Below are positions 52,946 through 63,951 of a stretch of 64,000 nucleotides of DNA, in pieces. Each line of letters begins with the position of its first letter. Within the stretch, counting starts at the first letter, position 1. Both the position numbers and the translations under genes were made by a program. The notes beneath the pieces were generated by a model, which saw only the letters and a program-made list of their open reading frames with translations, made no database searches and had not been told where the DNA came from. Location: NCBI GenBank assembly GCA_020796225.1, contig CM036753.1, positions 66,124,865 through 66,188,864 on the forward strand. The letters run 5' to 3'. The stretch comes from Arion vulgaris (lineage: Eukaryota; Mollusca; Gastropoda; Stylommatophora; Arionidae).

Positions 52946-52949
52946 CATG

Positions 52950-53340
52950 ACTAGAGCTGGCAAATTGGGTTGCGATCATTGTTTGGAGAGTACGGGCCTC
53001 CTGATGACTCGTACCTTGTCAATTCTTACGGTTCGTTTTTATTTATTCAACTTTTCCTATCGGCCGGGAGAAACGTGCAGAAACAATCACTCTTGGATTC
53101 TGCTAGTCTGTGTTGCGAGCAAATCTCATCAAATGTAATTGTATCTACACCACTACTTATACCAGAGCAGCTCTTCCTCAGTCTGTACCCGCTTAACCAG
53201 ACAGGATCATCTGTCTGTTTCCAGGGTCACCACATGGAGGGGGGGGTAGGATCTTACTTAGTGCCAGCTCACTAAACCTGGCGCAACGTTGCCCCTCTGA
53301 CTGCGCCTGTGACCGCATTTTAGCAATTTAAGAAGTGTTT
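52950..53340. other. No gene seen
   Basis: Locally more balanced base composition with a G-run at 53237-53246. A 101-codon frame (52970-53275) has no recognisable domain, start context or splice evidence. Confidence 0.45.
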
Positions 53341-53346
53341 TTGTGG

Positions 53347-53543
53347 TTTTTCGATCCTGAAGCACTTGCGCTTTCAGCTCTTCGGCTCGGTGCCATGGAC
53401 ATCGTAACTCTTCGGTTCGGTGCCACGAACACCGTAAATCTGGGAAACATGTGGCTTTTCTGCCAGCCGCGGAATTGAACCCGCACTCACAGAGGGCTTG
53501 TCACCCGCAGTCCAACGTGCTACGAAAACGCTGGGCACGCGGG
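53347..53543 (-). mobile_element. tRNA-derived SINE, family E
   Basis: Minus-strand E copy with B box ggttcaattcc, A-box region tagcacgttggactgcgg, and the paired tcggctcggtgcca and tcggttcggtgcca body segments. Confidence 0.92.
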
Positions 53544-53667
53544 CATAAAAAGAGTTTAAACAAGTTATACTAATACATGGTGATATACAAAACTAAGATA
53601 TCAAAATAAAATTTGAAGAAAAAAAATGTTACAGTTAAAAGAGTTTAGGTATGCCGCATCCTGAGAG

Positions 53668-53735
53668 CCGCAGTAGGCGTAGTTGTTAGTGAACTCACTT
53701 CATAGTCGTTTCGTCCGGGTTCAATTCCATAGAGG
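53668..53735 (+). other. tRNA-like sequence
   Basis: gcgtagttgttagtgaactc then gtccgggttcaattcc (good B box ggttcaattcc). No convincing cloverleaf; probably a SINE head. Confidence 0.5.
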
Positions 53736-53929
53736 ACGTAGAATATTTTTCCGACCATAACGGCTATTATGTCGACCATGCCTCAAGTGGATACGAGAAA
53801 AAGCACTGGGAAGTAATGCCGGCCGACGTGATGTTGACCACATCACCCATCGTGTGCCGACAAGCAATGAACAATACAGGTCTTACACCGTATTACCAAA
53901 TATACCTCCAGGTAAGAAAAAACATTAAA

Positions 53930-54150
53930 CGAGATTAATGCATAGAAGAAGATAATTCTAGAAGAAACGGTGTCTGGTAGAAGAGTGAAAGAAAGTTCTA
54001 GACGACGAAATGTGCAGCATGTCATTAACGAGCTGAGAATGACCGCTGCCGACGATTAGCACCTTGTACGGAATAGAGAGTTTTTCAGGGCTGCTATCAT
54101 GTGAGTCAGGTTCCAGAAGGAACAAGCTACTTGATGATGATGATGAAAAA
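53930..54150 (+). pseudogene. LINE family d RT C-terminus
   Basis: Encodes RRRNVQHVINELRMTAADD, matching RRWIQHVTDGLNMTATEAE of the 49.7 kb copy, then HLVRNREF and a SGSRRNKLLDDDDE-like end from the gatgat tail. Confidence 0.75.
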
Positions 54151-54261
54151 GGGTTCATTTACTTTTACTATGCCGTATCTCTGTTTAAGAAAACCACCCA
54201 AAAAAACTGTCGCTTCTGCCTGCAATACTTCTTTTTTGGGTGGTGTATGCTACTGAAGCGG

Positions 54262-54400
54262 GAGGGGGTGAGAGCCTGAGAATTTAATGACCGCATGGCT
54301 AGTGCAGTCGCAGCGAGGTTTTTTCTTGCATGCCCCCGACAGAAAAATAATTGACCTTACCGTGGATGGAGCCACGCTGTATTCTATTCGGTCAGACGTT
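54262..54400 (+). repeat. Dispersed repeat J, unexpanded copy
   Basis: gagagcctgagaatttaatg, accgcatggctagtgcagtc then gaccttaccgtggatggagc and cggtcagacgttcct, in the order seen at 26268-26890. Single 20-bp unit. Confidence 0.8.
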
Positions 54401-54451
54401 CCTCTATCGCTGCTTCCCCCAGAAAAAACATATATATATATAAAACATCAT

Positions 54452-55305
54452 CATCATCATCAGGTGCCGTCTCCACATCGAAGGTTGGCTGCAATGAATC
54501 TCCAGCATCCTCTGTCTTTCGCCTTGGTGTTGCACACTGCCAGACTGTAACCTGTCCATTTCTTAAAGTTTCCCTCCCACTTATCTCTCGGTCTTCCTCT
54601 TGCTCTTCTCCCCTCAACTTTCCCTCTAGTAAATGTTTTATCATGGTGTCATGCCTTTTATGTGCCCAAAATACTTTACTTGTCTGAATTTTATTTCTCT
54701 TAATAATTGTTTCTTCATGCCTAGTTTTCCTAAAACTTGTTTATTTGTCTGTTTTTCTGTCCATGAAACTCTGCTTATTCTTCTATATATCCACATCTCA
54801 AATGCATCAATTCTGTCTTCTAACTGCTTGTTCATTGTCCATGTTTCGAGCCATACATTAATATAGGATATATATAGCATTTGATCATTCTAATTTTTAG
54901 CCTGTTTGTGATTTGTTTGGATGTCAGTAACTTTCTTATACTATTGAAATTATCCTTGGCCATTCCTATTCTCTTTTTAATTTCAGTTATACATCTGCCA
55001 TCATCTGTTATCATCTGACCGAGATAGGAGTAGCTTTTTACTTGATGTAGTAATTCTCCATGTATTTTTATATTCATTTTAGGTTTTCCATTTCCTTGTT
55101 GATTACCATAGTTTTTTTTTTCTGTATGTTAATGTCTAATCCATATTCCTTGCTAGTTCTGTCCAATTGGTCCACTAATTCTTGTAGATCTTGTTCATTT
55201 TCTGCTACCAATACTGTGTCATCTGCATATCTTAAGTTATTTATTATTTTTCCATTGATCTTGAGTCCTGGCATTCCCTCTAGTTGTTTGAAGATTTTCT
55301 CTGTG
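54452..55305 (-). pseudogene. 5'-truncated LINE with RT palm (YADD) and 12-bp TSD
   Basis: A 854-bp minus-strand insertion flanked by ataaaacatcat (54440-54451 and 55306-55317). From its 5' end: GMPGLKINGKIINNLRYADD, the catalytic motif C (YADD), then LQELVDQLDRTSKEYGLDIN. One frame over: VKSYSYLGQMITDDGRCITE (YLG motif), KIRMIKCYIYPILMYGSKHG. Another frame: DRIDAFEMWIYRRISRVSWT, LLREIKFRQVKYFGHIKGM. Then a basic GRPRRRW-equivalent and a (GAT)n tail. It is the only copy in the window retaining polymerase motifs. At least three frame changes make it inactive. Confidence 0.92.
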
Positions 55306-55319
55306 ATAAAACATCATAT

Positions 55320-56395
55320 ATATATAATAAATCATCATAGTATTATCTGTCAGTCGCCGTCACAAATAATCGAAAAAGGTAACACATAATGTCATTCACA
55401 GTACACTCCGTGACACCAGCATTTACTTCAATAAAAAGGAAAAAACAAACATAATACAATCGATTTCCAAAAACAAGACCAAAGTCTTTTTGAGTAAAAT
55501 TTGATGATTACCTGAAACTACTAAATCTTCGATGTTAGCCACATTGATTCTTCTTGAAGGGAAACATCTGCGTCCACACAATTCTAATAGAAATCGTTAC
55601 CCAACCAATCTTCTTTCTTTAATTTTATAAATAAAAAATGAAACATTAAATTCAATTTTGTTCTAATTTTAAAAGACTTGCTAGCATTTTGGAGAACAAT
55701 TTACGAAACAGTGATTTACCTTTAGCAGTGTAGATCGTCAACCAATATGTGAGCAGGCGTACAATCATTCTGAAGTATTTGATTTTTCAAGTCATTGATC
55801 CGTAGCGTCGTCGAAGAGCATATTTACACCAAATTGTGAAGTGCGGCAACGAGGGTTTGTCAATAATTGTCTCACACACATGAAGGTATTGTCGTTTTAC
55901 TCACACTGTACCAAGCTAGCGAAGAGAAGTCACATCAATCCTTTTCTACATAGGTATTAAGAATATATGTCAGAGATAGTTTTGACAACGTGTAATTATA
56001 AAAGCACAGGTTTAACTATATGTTTTTGTGACAAACATGATCGTATGCTACATTCGACTTGGTACACTTAGGAAAAATAATTTCGAATATGATTTGTCAT
56101 TTTTTTAAAGTTTTGATAAAATGATATCCTGTTCGATTTGTTCGATAATGAAATTTTCTGGAAAAAAAATCGTATTTATAAATTAACAAATCTCGTGCGA
56201 GATCAAGAATATACAAATTGAATAATAAGACGCTTTGATGAATATCACAACAAAAATGTTCAAGCATAGTTCCCACTGTAGCTATCACATGACTGTCACA
56301 AAGCTTGCCATGTATCTTTCACAGGACTGTTCATACATCGTTCTATATCTGTTACCTGAAAGTACGTGCTTAGTTTTATAGCTGTCACTTGAATA
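55320..56395. other. Long stretch without recognised genes
   Basis: Very AT-rich DNA. No array until about 56340, where diverged ctgtcat-containing units foreshadow the next array. Confidence 0.5.
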
Positions 56396-56884
56396 CCCCA
56401 CATTGTTATTTAACACTGTCATACACTTTGTACTATAACTGTCATATGACTGTCATACACTTCGTCTTATAACTGTCATGTGACGACCAGTCACCTCGCC
56501 TTATAGCTGTCATGTGACGGCAAGTCACCTCGCCTTATAGCTGTCATGTGACCGTCATACACTTCGTCTTATAACTGTCATGTGACCGTCATACACTTCG
56601 TCTTATAACTGTCATAGACCATCACTTCGTCTTATAACTGTCATGTGACGCAACAGTCACGCGTCGCCGTCCCTTATAGCTGTCATGTGATGGCAAGTCA
56701 CGTCACCTTATAGCTGCAATGTGACGGCCAGTTACGTCACCTTTTAGCTGTAATGTGACGACCAGTTACGTCACCTTTTAGCTGTAATGTGACGGTCAGT
56801 TGCATCGCCTTATAGCTGTAATGTGACGAACAGTTACGTCACCTTATAGCTGTAATGTGACGACCAGTAACGTCGCCTTAAAGT
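56340..56884. repeat. Tandem array, about 34-bp unit
   Basis: Units cttatagctgtcatgtgacg with gcaagtcacctcg. Left units are shorter (catacacttcgtcttataac). Recurrent variants suggest blockwise duplication. It abuts a minus-strand SINE A. Confidence 0.93.
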
Positions 56885-57098
56885 CACTCTATGTGATCTG
56901 TATGTGCTCTGAGCCTAAGAGCGATTGTACGTTGTGCCAGTTATGCGTCTACAAGTAGGCTAGCACTTACGATTTTGCGAAGTTTTTATTTACTGGGTAG
57001 CTTCCGTAGGCCCCACCTTAGTCGCCTCTCACGACATACCTTGTAGGTCGCAGGGTACTATTTTTGCTTGCTTCGCAGGCGCCGGCATCACACGGGTA
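56885..57098 (-). mobile_element. SINE family A, tail-truncated
   Basis: Minus-strand copy with body gtgctctgagcctaagagcg and ctacaagtaggctagcac, core gtcgcctctcacgacatacc, and head at the right. The GAA tail is missing at the array border. Confidence 0.88.
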
Positions 57099-57254
57099 TC
57101 TGGTTGATATAAAGCGTACGTTCAGAAAATAGAAAACTAAAACATAGTTGTCCTTTACCCTTTTTGAGAACTCAAGGTATGAAGTGCCTGTCATTAAATT
57201 TTATCTTACTAGAGTGCAGGAGGTAGAAGGGCCAATTTCTTTCTTAATGTGGGA

Positions 57255-57355
57255 CGGATTAGTGTAATGCATAGGAGTTCACCTATCGACTCGGACATAT
57301 AAGTGTTGTAGGTTCAATCCCACACTTCTACACGTGAGGAAAGAAAATAGCTTCG
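57255..57355 (+). mobile_element. tRNA-derived SINE, family G, copy 2
   Basis: gtgtaatgcataggagttca, cctatcgactcggaca, gtaggttcaatcccacactt (B box ggttcaatccc), then ctacacgtgaggaaagaaa. Matches 22782-22880 in order. Confidence 0.65.
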
Positions 57356-57359
57356 CATA

Positions 57360-58085
57360 TAAAATCTCTGTTGGTCGCTACATTCAATGTTCCTATAAGC
57401 TGATTGGAAACCATCATAAATATATGTATGTGGTTGTGCTTGTAGGTGTGTGGGTGTTCGTGTGGGTGTGTATGCATAATATTTATACATACAGACATAG
57501 ATATACACATATACATACATACATTTACATAAATTAAGGCCGTTTGACAAACACGCACATACACAAACACACATAAACGTACATATACATTCCAATTCAA
57601 AATAATATTAAATTGCAAGATTCGAAAATTTATGCCAGCCATAAAAAAGCTCGATGATTTCAACAATTTGTCTTGGAAGCACTTTAAACAAGTCTGCAAA
57701 CATGACCTCCAGCCAAACAGAATATCAATATACAATTTATAAATGATCAGAACTGACCGACCTGCTTCCAGTCAAATCACGATCGTTAACGCAAAAATAA
57801 AAAATTATGTTTAATGTGCTTAGTTTTTTAAACTATTTTTTTCTTTGGTTTCAGCTTACGCGTGTGCTTAAATGATAAATGCCCAAAAATAATTTTTTTG
57901 TTTAAAACTAGCTAAAATGTTTTTTGTTGTTCGAAAACGGATTGTATTTATTATATTATCACAAAATAAAATCATTTAAGATTTCTATAAAGAATGTTCT
58001 GCGCTAAAATGATATGTTAAGTCAAGAAGATGGATAGATATTGAAGTCATTTTCTAATGTTGTATCCTCAGGGAGTTTAGGTAAT
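57360..58085. other. No gene; low-complexity patches
   Basis: GT- and AC-rich stretches at 57425-57580 generate open frames on both strands; none is considered coding. Confidence 0.5.
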
Positions 58086-58089
58086 TTTG

Positions 58090-58380
58090 TCTATTATACG
58101 TTGTCATATTCTTCCTTTGTCGTTAACAATGTTACCCGGTTGTTGTCCAATGTCGTGGCTTTCTGTTCTTGTCTTGCGTTGTTCGAGTGGCTTGGGTGAT
58201 TGTTATTTTTGCTTTTGACAGGATTCTCCTGTACCATCTAGCCATCTTTTTCGTGGTTTTTCTCTCGCCTTCTTTCCTGATGTCCTATTAAGTGGCCAAA
58301 CTACATCATTCTTTGTTTCTCAATGTAATTCAAAGCAAGGTTATGTACCAACTTTCTTTCTTATGCTGATGTTGATGACT
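58090..58380 (-). pseudogene. LINE RT C-terminal fragment
   Basis: The minus strand gives AREKPRKRWLDGTGESCQKQ (compare GRPKKRWIDGIKxDCxK), then an ESHDIGQQPGNIVNDKGRI-like end. Upstream VVWPLNRTSG replaces the FGHxxR segment. Decayed. Confidence 0.68.
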
Positions 58381-58503
58381 CTGTTTTTTCTTGTGTTTTT
58401 GGTAATTTTTCGCCTCTATTAACAAAATAGAAGGAAAACTCAAGTTATGTTTTTGTTGATCAAATTATCGAACACATTTCTACTTTTGTTTTTGTTTATT
58501 TAC

Positions 58504-58775
58504 AGTCACCCGTGTGGTACCGGCACCCGCAAGGGAAGCAAAGAATAGTACCACTACGACCTACAAGGCATGTCGTAAGAGGTGACTGATGTAATACCTA
58601 AAGAAGTTATCCTAGTAAATAAAAAGCAGCGCAGAAATCGGATGTGCTGTCTACTTGTAGGCGCATAACTGGCACAACGTACAATCGCACTTAGGCTCGG
58701 ATCACATACAAGTCACATAGAGTGGTTAACAAGTGGTCGATATGGACCGTTTGAAGAAGAAGTAGAAGAAGCAGA
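58504..58775 (+). mobile_element. SINE family A
   Basis: Well-preserved plus-strand copy: head cacccgtgtggtaccggcac, core ggcatgtcgtaagaggtgac, body and tail (tttgaagaagaagtagaag). Confidence 0.93.
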
Positions 58776-58971
58776 CAAAAACATTCAACTTACTTTCGAT
58801 ATTTTATGTCATGTCCGCAAATATAGCACAAATTATCACATTCATTAAACAACAGATAAATTGGTGTCAAATTTAACCGACTAAATACATTCTAATTGAG
58901 TATCTAGACTGTATATCTAATCTTCTGTCTTTAAACAGTGTGTTTGGTGATAGCTTATTATACTTATGGGG

Positions 58972-59108
58972 CAGAGTGAGGAGTGTGTTTACCCAGCGAC
59001 ACACAGGAACCATCAGTACGCATACCCTTCAGCGTCTGTTGGGGGAGACAGGGCACATATGGAACTGCCACAAGTACAGCGACGTCAGTTCAGTAACAGA
59101 TAACCAAT
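58972..59108 (+). pseudogene. RNase H-type LINE C-terminus, copy 3
   Basis: Plus strand encodes RSVFTQRHTGTISTHTLQRL then LGETGHIWNCHKYSDVSS, homologous to the reversed 8226-8345 and 23045-23165. Only the last about 45 codons remain. Confidence 0.78.
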
Positions 59109-59209
59109 AACTAAGCAAAGTGTAATGATTTGGTTATTAGCCAGAGACTTTTCTTCATCATTTTTTAATGAGTAATAATAATAATAATTCCTCTCGTACC
59201 GTTATACGT

Positions 59210-59459
59210 TACATAGGACCTGCAAGCAATTTCTTCACACCGCTCTATCCTGCTCGACTCACTCAATCTCCTCCATGGAACTGAGACCGATATTTCTTGC
59301 CTCTCTCACCAAAGTTCGTTTCAGGGTCTCCTTAGGTCGTTCTCTCTTTCTTGAACCCCTTGCATCCCATTTCAATGCCTGCTTTGATATTCGTTGATAA
59401 TTTCTCCTCAAGGTGTGCCCAACATATCTCCATCTTCTCTTTCTTATAACAGTTGTCAC
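59210..59459 (-). pseudogene. LINE RT C-terminus (RRNYQRISKQAL family)
   Basis: A 66-codon minus frame: MTTVIRKRRWRYVGHTLRRN (RRWxYVGHTLR motif), ISKQALKWDARGSRKRERPK, TLKRTLVREARNIGLSSMEE. The next frame supplies the remaining RVEQDRxxWRN-like end. A clean but truncated C-terminus. Confidence 0.88.
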
Positions 59460-59479
59460 TAGTGGTTAACCAGACATTA

Positions 59480-59745
59480 ATTATTATATCATCATCAAAT
59501 ATCTTGTCCTTAGCAGAACTGTACTACCCCATTAATCAATCGGAATTTTCCTCTCTCTCTTGTAGGTCAGATGTCCTGCCCCTACAGCGTCATACTGAAA
59601 TTATCAGTTACATCATGAATCAATGTTCTTCGTGGTCTTAATATCTTGTCCTCTTTTCAGGATGCCTCCTTCTATGATGGCCTTCTCCATCCCTTCATGT
59701 TTCTTTATTTGTCCAAAATATGTCCATTTTTTCATCATTATTTGT
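59480..59745 (-). pseudogene. LINE family d 3' end
   Basis: Reversed tail (catcatcaaatatcttgtcc, ttagcagaactgt), then coding: KKWTYFGQIKKHEGMEKAII then EGGILKRG on the minus strand. It directly abuts the LINE at 59210-59459, so one may have inserted next to the other. Confidence 0.83.
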
Positions 59746-60174
59746 AGCACCGGCTGATTTCCATACATTTTTTTACTTTGAAACAGTAACTGCTTTGACT
59801 TTCATTTAATGATATTTTTTTAAAACTGTGATTTATACGGAGTGTATTTTCGACTGACCATTGAGCTGTGTCGTATTACAGTCCCGTTTGATGTCTATAA
59901 AGTCCGATGTGGGAGTGATAGTCTCTGATAAGACAGGTATCTCGAGATGAGATTTCATCTTGGAGTAAAGTGTCTTTCCTTTTACTTGCTTGACAAGACA
60001 TCTCTCAAATTGCAACAACTCACTTCGTACCTTTTTTTATCCAGATACACATGTGTCAGTCAACTGTTCCCCCGTTGGCGTGTGTTTTTATCAAGATTTG
60101 TAAATCTGTATTGATTCGAATCGGATTAAATTCATGATAAAAGTTGGTTCATCAGTCTAGGCGGGGATCGAGAG

Positions 60175-60210
60175 ATAGAGAGAGAGAGAGAGAGGAAGAG
60201 AAGAGAGAGA
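60175..60210. repeat. (GA)n microsatellite
   Basis: GA run of about 35 bases with one interruption. Confidence 0.95.
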
Positions 60211-60264
60211 ATCCTATCGGATCAAATCAGATAGATAAGGAAAACGAAAACTGCAAATTAACTA

Positions 60265-60954
60265 CAGTCCGTTCCAAAATTCGTGAACATCTTTAACGAC
60301 CGATATAAGATCAGCCACTTGACAGTAATTATTGGGTTTTTAAAAATATATTTTCCATGGACAACAGCGGCGACGTTCCTAAAGTATTTTTTGCTCACCC
60401 AAGCCTTTAGTGCTGTAAGATTTTACTTTTTTATTAGTAAAATAACAGCGATCTTTATTTGGTATACATGTAGAAATTTAACAGTACGATAGTCAAGTAT
60501 TCTTATAATTACGCATTTGCGTGCTAAACATGCAATTCAGCACCAGTAAAAATCTAGAGTCCTGTGGAATTAATCATTTCACACCGTATCCGAACGATTG
60601 TCTTTGAAGTATGTACACACCATTTATTTTCATTGATAGAAGTGAAAAGTATCATTTGTTCACTATGTCACATTGCTTGCTAAATGTAATAGGGATACGC
60701 CTTTGCAATCATTCGTCACCATTTTGTGTATTACAGTAAATTCTCAACTTTGATTATTATTTTGGTGTGCTTATGCAAAATTATATAGCATTAAAAATGC
60801 TGTGTGCATCAACCAGCCAACATGCTAATTACTTAAACATGAATTCGTAAGGTCGTGAGGTATTTAAGACTGCATGCACAAAATTACTGTTATCCATCCG
60901 GTAGATTTCGTTCAATTTAAACTGTTGTGTGTTCACGAATTTTGGAACGAACAG
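60265..60954. mobile_element. Non-autonomous Tc1/mariner-type element (690 bp), TA target
   Basis: Inverted ends cagtccgttccaaaattcgt then gaaca (left) and the complement of ctgttcgttccaaaattcgt then gaaca (right): about 25 bp with two mismatches. TA flanks both ends (60263-60264 and 60955-60956). No transposase; longest frame 69 codons without motifs. The ends share the AGTC(T/C)GT...AATTCGTGA(G/A)CA pattern of the 24075-26240 element. Confidence 0.9.
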
Positions 60955-61164
60955 TATGTAACTTAGTATTACTGATAATTTGGATCACATAAATATTGTC
61001 TCTAGTTGCAGCATATTGTTGATCTAATTTCACAGTCATATTTTCCTATGATCTCTCTCCCTCCCTCTCACTCTCTCTTTCGCGATCACCTAAAAGACTG
61101 ATGTACGAGATCTCTCCATAAATTCATTCATGTGAAAATCTGATACATGCGGCCTTAGCATGGG

Positions 61165-61440
61165 TGGGTTTCGTTACATCTTCAGCACCATTTGGAGCTC
61201 TGGTGCTTATCCTTCGGCGATGTGTCCGGATTCAGCCAGCGTATACGCGGTTTCGCTCTCCGTTAGCCTTTGGCTGTCCCCAGCCGTCCTGCAAGGCAAC
61301 AGGTTGACTTCTACACATTTAGACACATGCATCCGATGTCAGTCAAACCTCCTTAGTCGACTATTAAGACATGCGTGGCAGGTAACAGTGGTTCTATTCT
61401 TTACACCTCAAATTTGGGCTCCGGTAACCACTCGGGCGTT
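61165..61440 (-). mobile_element. SINE family B-related variant
   Basis: The right part 61300-61440 is a reversed B 5' half (acttctacacatttagacac, gtcgactattaagacatgcg, ggtaacagtggttctattct, ccggtaaccactcgggcg). The left part 61165-61290 is the segment shared with 17220-17340 instead of the normal B tail. It shows that this alternative 3' body belongs to a repeated variant. Confidence 0.78.
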
Positions 61441-61444
61441 TCTA

Positions 61445-62000
61445 TGATCTAAGGAATATTATCCTTACGCCTGAAACTTCCGTACACTTTCTCCGATCTC
61501 CACACAGAGAATAAACAAATTAATTCACCAGAACGTGAACACAATGAATTCAAATTGAAATTCACACATTATTAGCTTTGTTAATGAAAGCAATATTGGT
61601 TAGAAATCACTCATTCAGATACTTTGACGTCTATTTTATCACAATTTAAATAATATAGAAGTTTTAACATCAACAACAATTTCTGCCGGATACAAATAAT
61701 CTAACTATCGAAACTTGTTCTATATCGACATTTCTTACAATTATGTGTATGGGAGATGCTACAGACAGAAAATGCAATATCACCGTAAGGAAAATACGCT
61801 GTTCCTATAAAAACTACATTAAAACAACATTGGTGATTGTTGGAAAGTTGAAAAGGAAAATATTACGTCTGTTATCAAACAAGATAGACACCGAATTACT
61901 AAATGTGAATAGGTTTATATTAAGATTAAATACTCAATTACAGAGCAACTTTATGGGGTTTTTCCATGCCCTAGAACAGACAACTTAACTAGTAAATATG
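61445..62000. other. No gene seen
   Basis: AT-rich sequence. The 81-codon frame at 61743-61988 has no recognisable domain and ordinary composition for a chance frame. Confidence 0.45.
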
Positions 62001-62004
62001 CGAG

Positions 62005-62875
62005 GGCGTGCTGAAAACTTTTGCCTCCATTTAAATATAAAATGAACAGGAAAATATATTTTAATGAAGTATAACAACAAGCATACCTACACTGTTTAGT
62101 ATTCAAAGCTGTACAATTATTTTTTTTTAACACAAATTACAACTCAGGTTACTACGTCGCACTTGTTTTTAAAAACCCGTTAATAAAGAAATCGTTGTTT
62201 TGTTTTGAAACCATTTCCCCCCTTCAGAATTCACCTCTTCATCACAGCTGAAGTGTTTGTTTTTAAACTGTGTGTTTTGATAAAAAGTGGTAATCATTAG
62301 TAACCAGGTCTGGACTATACGTTGGATGGGGGCGGCAATGGAATGTCCAGGTGTTGAATTGCATCCCTTGTTGATGCACTTGCGTAAGACTTGGCATAGT
62401 CGTTTTGAAGAAATATTTCATTTCTGGTTTCAATCCGTCTGATTTGTCTTTTTAATGCATTAAGAGTTCCAATACAACGTTCAGAGTTTATTGTTCTTCC
62501 TTATTTCAAGAAAGTCTGCAAGAACAACACTTTGAAAAGCCACTAAAAAAAGGTCAACATGACATTCCTAGTCGAAGCCTGAGTTTTGAATTTTTTGGCT
62601 GAGGTGATATTTTATGTCAGTATTCCGATATTCTTCATATTTAAATCTCTTTATCCAGCTTCTTACTGTACTCACATTAACACACTGATCACCATAAACG
62701 GCTTGCATACGTCTGTGAATTTTTAATTGCAGGAGCATGTTCCACTGTTAAAAATTCAATAACAGCGATCTGTTTGAGCCGAGCATCGAAACACTCCTCC
62801 ATTTCGATGTGCACTGTACGGGAAAGTGTTAGCATTTTTGTGTACAATGTGAATTATCGTTGAGAAAAAATGCCA
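62005..62875 (-). pseudogene. mariner-like element, N-terminal half of transposase
   Basis: The left end gagggcgtgctgaaaacttt resembles mariner-type termini. On the minus strand from about 62835: LSRTVHIEMEECFDARLKQI, AVIEFLTVEHAP, then (shifted) a QCVNVSTVRKW-like helix-turn-helix and a SKLRLRNVMLTFF-like region. Catalytic motifs are not clear; the right inverted end was not found. Inactive. Confidence 0.72.
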
Positions 62876-63054
62876 TGCGACTGTAGGGAATCGAATTTAT
62901 TAAGATATGACCGATATACTAAAAACAGGACAGTTGAGGCAAATCATTTTAGCCTGCTCTAGTATATTAGGAAGAATCCGACACATTTTCTGGCCAAATA
63001 TCATAACAAATGAGGAGCTTTTGTAACGAATGGACTGTTCATCTTTGGAGACCA

Positions 63055-63312
63055 TCATTAAAAGACGAAGATGGAGTTGGATTTGACATGTATGGACAGC
63101 GGGGCCTTGGCTAGACATCTCTCAGATGGCCAGCGGATGGGAAGAGAAGGCCTGAACTTCCAAGGAAAATGGTAAAGAGCTGTGGAGAGAGTGTTGAAGG
63201 AATGTGTCCTGACGTGGGAGACGGTTGGTAGAAAGGCAGCAGAACGGCAATAGTGGAAGTCTCTTGTGGAAGCCTTATGTGTCAATCGGGACACAAAGAG
63301 GATATAGAGGGA
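63055..63312 (+). pseudogene. LINE RT C-terminus (LVEALCVNRDT family)
   Basis: Across frameshifts: RRRWSWI.HVW, ALARHLSDGQRMGREG-like, RAVERVLKECVLTWETVGRK, WKSLVEALCVNRDTKRI. Its last about 40 bases are the closest relative in the window of the 42-bp satellite at 37418-37885. Confidence 0.82.
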
Positions 63313-63325
63313 GTATATTATGGGT

Positions 63326-63565
63326 TATCTCTGGCTAAGTGGTTAAGCCCTTGCCTCACGTTCCGAAGATCATTGGTTTGAGTCCGGACCGCGTTGTTCT
63401 GTTTACGGGTGTATTTTTCCAGATACCCCTAGGATTGTTGCCGGAGCTAAGGAGTTCGTGCTTTGCGCAATACTCTCGGCATATGGCGTGCCATGTCTGC
63501 GGAGAGGACCGAGCCAATGGGTAAAACCCGGTGCAATCCGAAGTCAATCCTTCGGCTTTAGACCC
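63326..63565 (+). mobile_element. tRNA-derived SINE, family F, near full-length
   Basis: Head ctctggctaagtggttaagc (A box) and attggtttgagtccggac (B box ggtttgagtcc). Body ccctaggattgttgccgga, gttcgtgctttgcgcaatac, gaggaccgagcc; 3' end gaagtcaatccttcggcttt. Confidence 0.93.
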
Positions 63566-63709
63566 TTTTAGATCCTTTTGGTATATTGCTATTCACGGGC
63601 CATGAATGAATATATGATAATGCCACCTGAAGGCTTGAGGAGTAGTTCAAATGACAATGAGCGGAATGTGGGTGCCAGTATAGCTTGTTCAATGTCGCTA
63701 CAAATAGTC

Positions 63710-63950
63710 AATCCTCTGTGGCTAAGTGGTTAAGCCCTTTGCCTTGTGAGTCGAAGGTCGTGGATTCGAATCCGAACCCCACCGTTCTGTTCCCGAGTGC
63801 AATTTTTCCAACGACCCTAGGATTGTTGACGGAGCTACGGAGTTCGTGCTTTGTGCGTTACTCTTGGCAGGTGGGGGTGCCATTTCTGCGGAGAAGGACC
63901 GAGCCATATGTTGTAAAACCTGGTGCAGTGAAGTCAATCCTTTGGCTTTC
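63710..63950 (+). mobile_element. tRNA-derived SINE, family F, near full-length
   Basis: Head ctctgtggctaagtggttaa (A box tggctaagtgg) and gtggattcgaatccgaacc (B box), then the complete F body to gaagtcaatcctttggcttt. Closely related to the copy at 63326 and in the same orientation 390 bp away. Confidence 0.94.
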
Positions 63951-63951
63951 A

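Noticed and set aside
53958..54158. 66-codon Ser-rich minus frame
   Set aside because: Antisense of a LINE family d C-terminus and its gatgat tail.
61743..61988. 81-codon frame as a host exon
   Set aside because: No domain, no splice signals that fit, ordinary AT-rich codon content.
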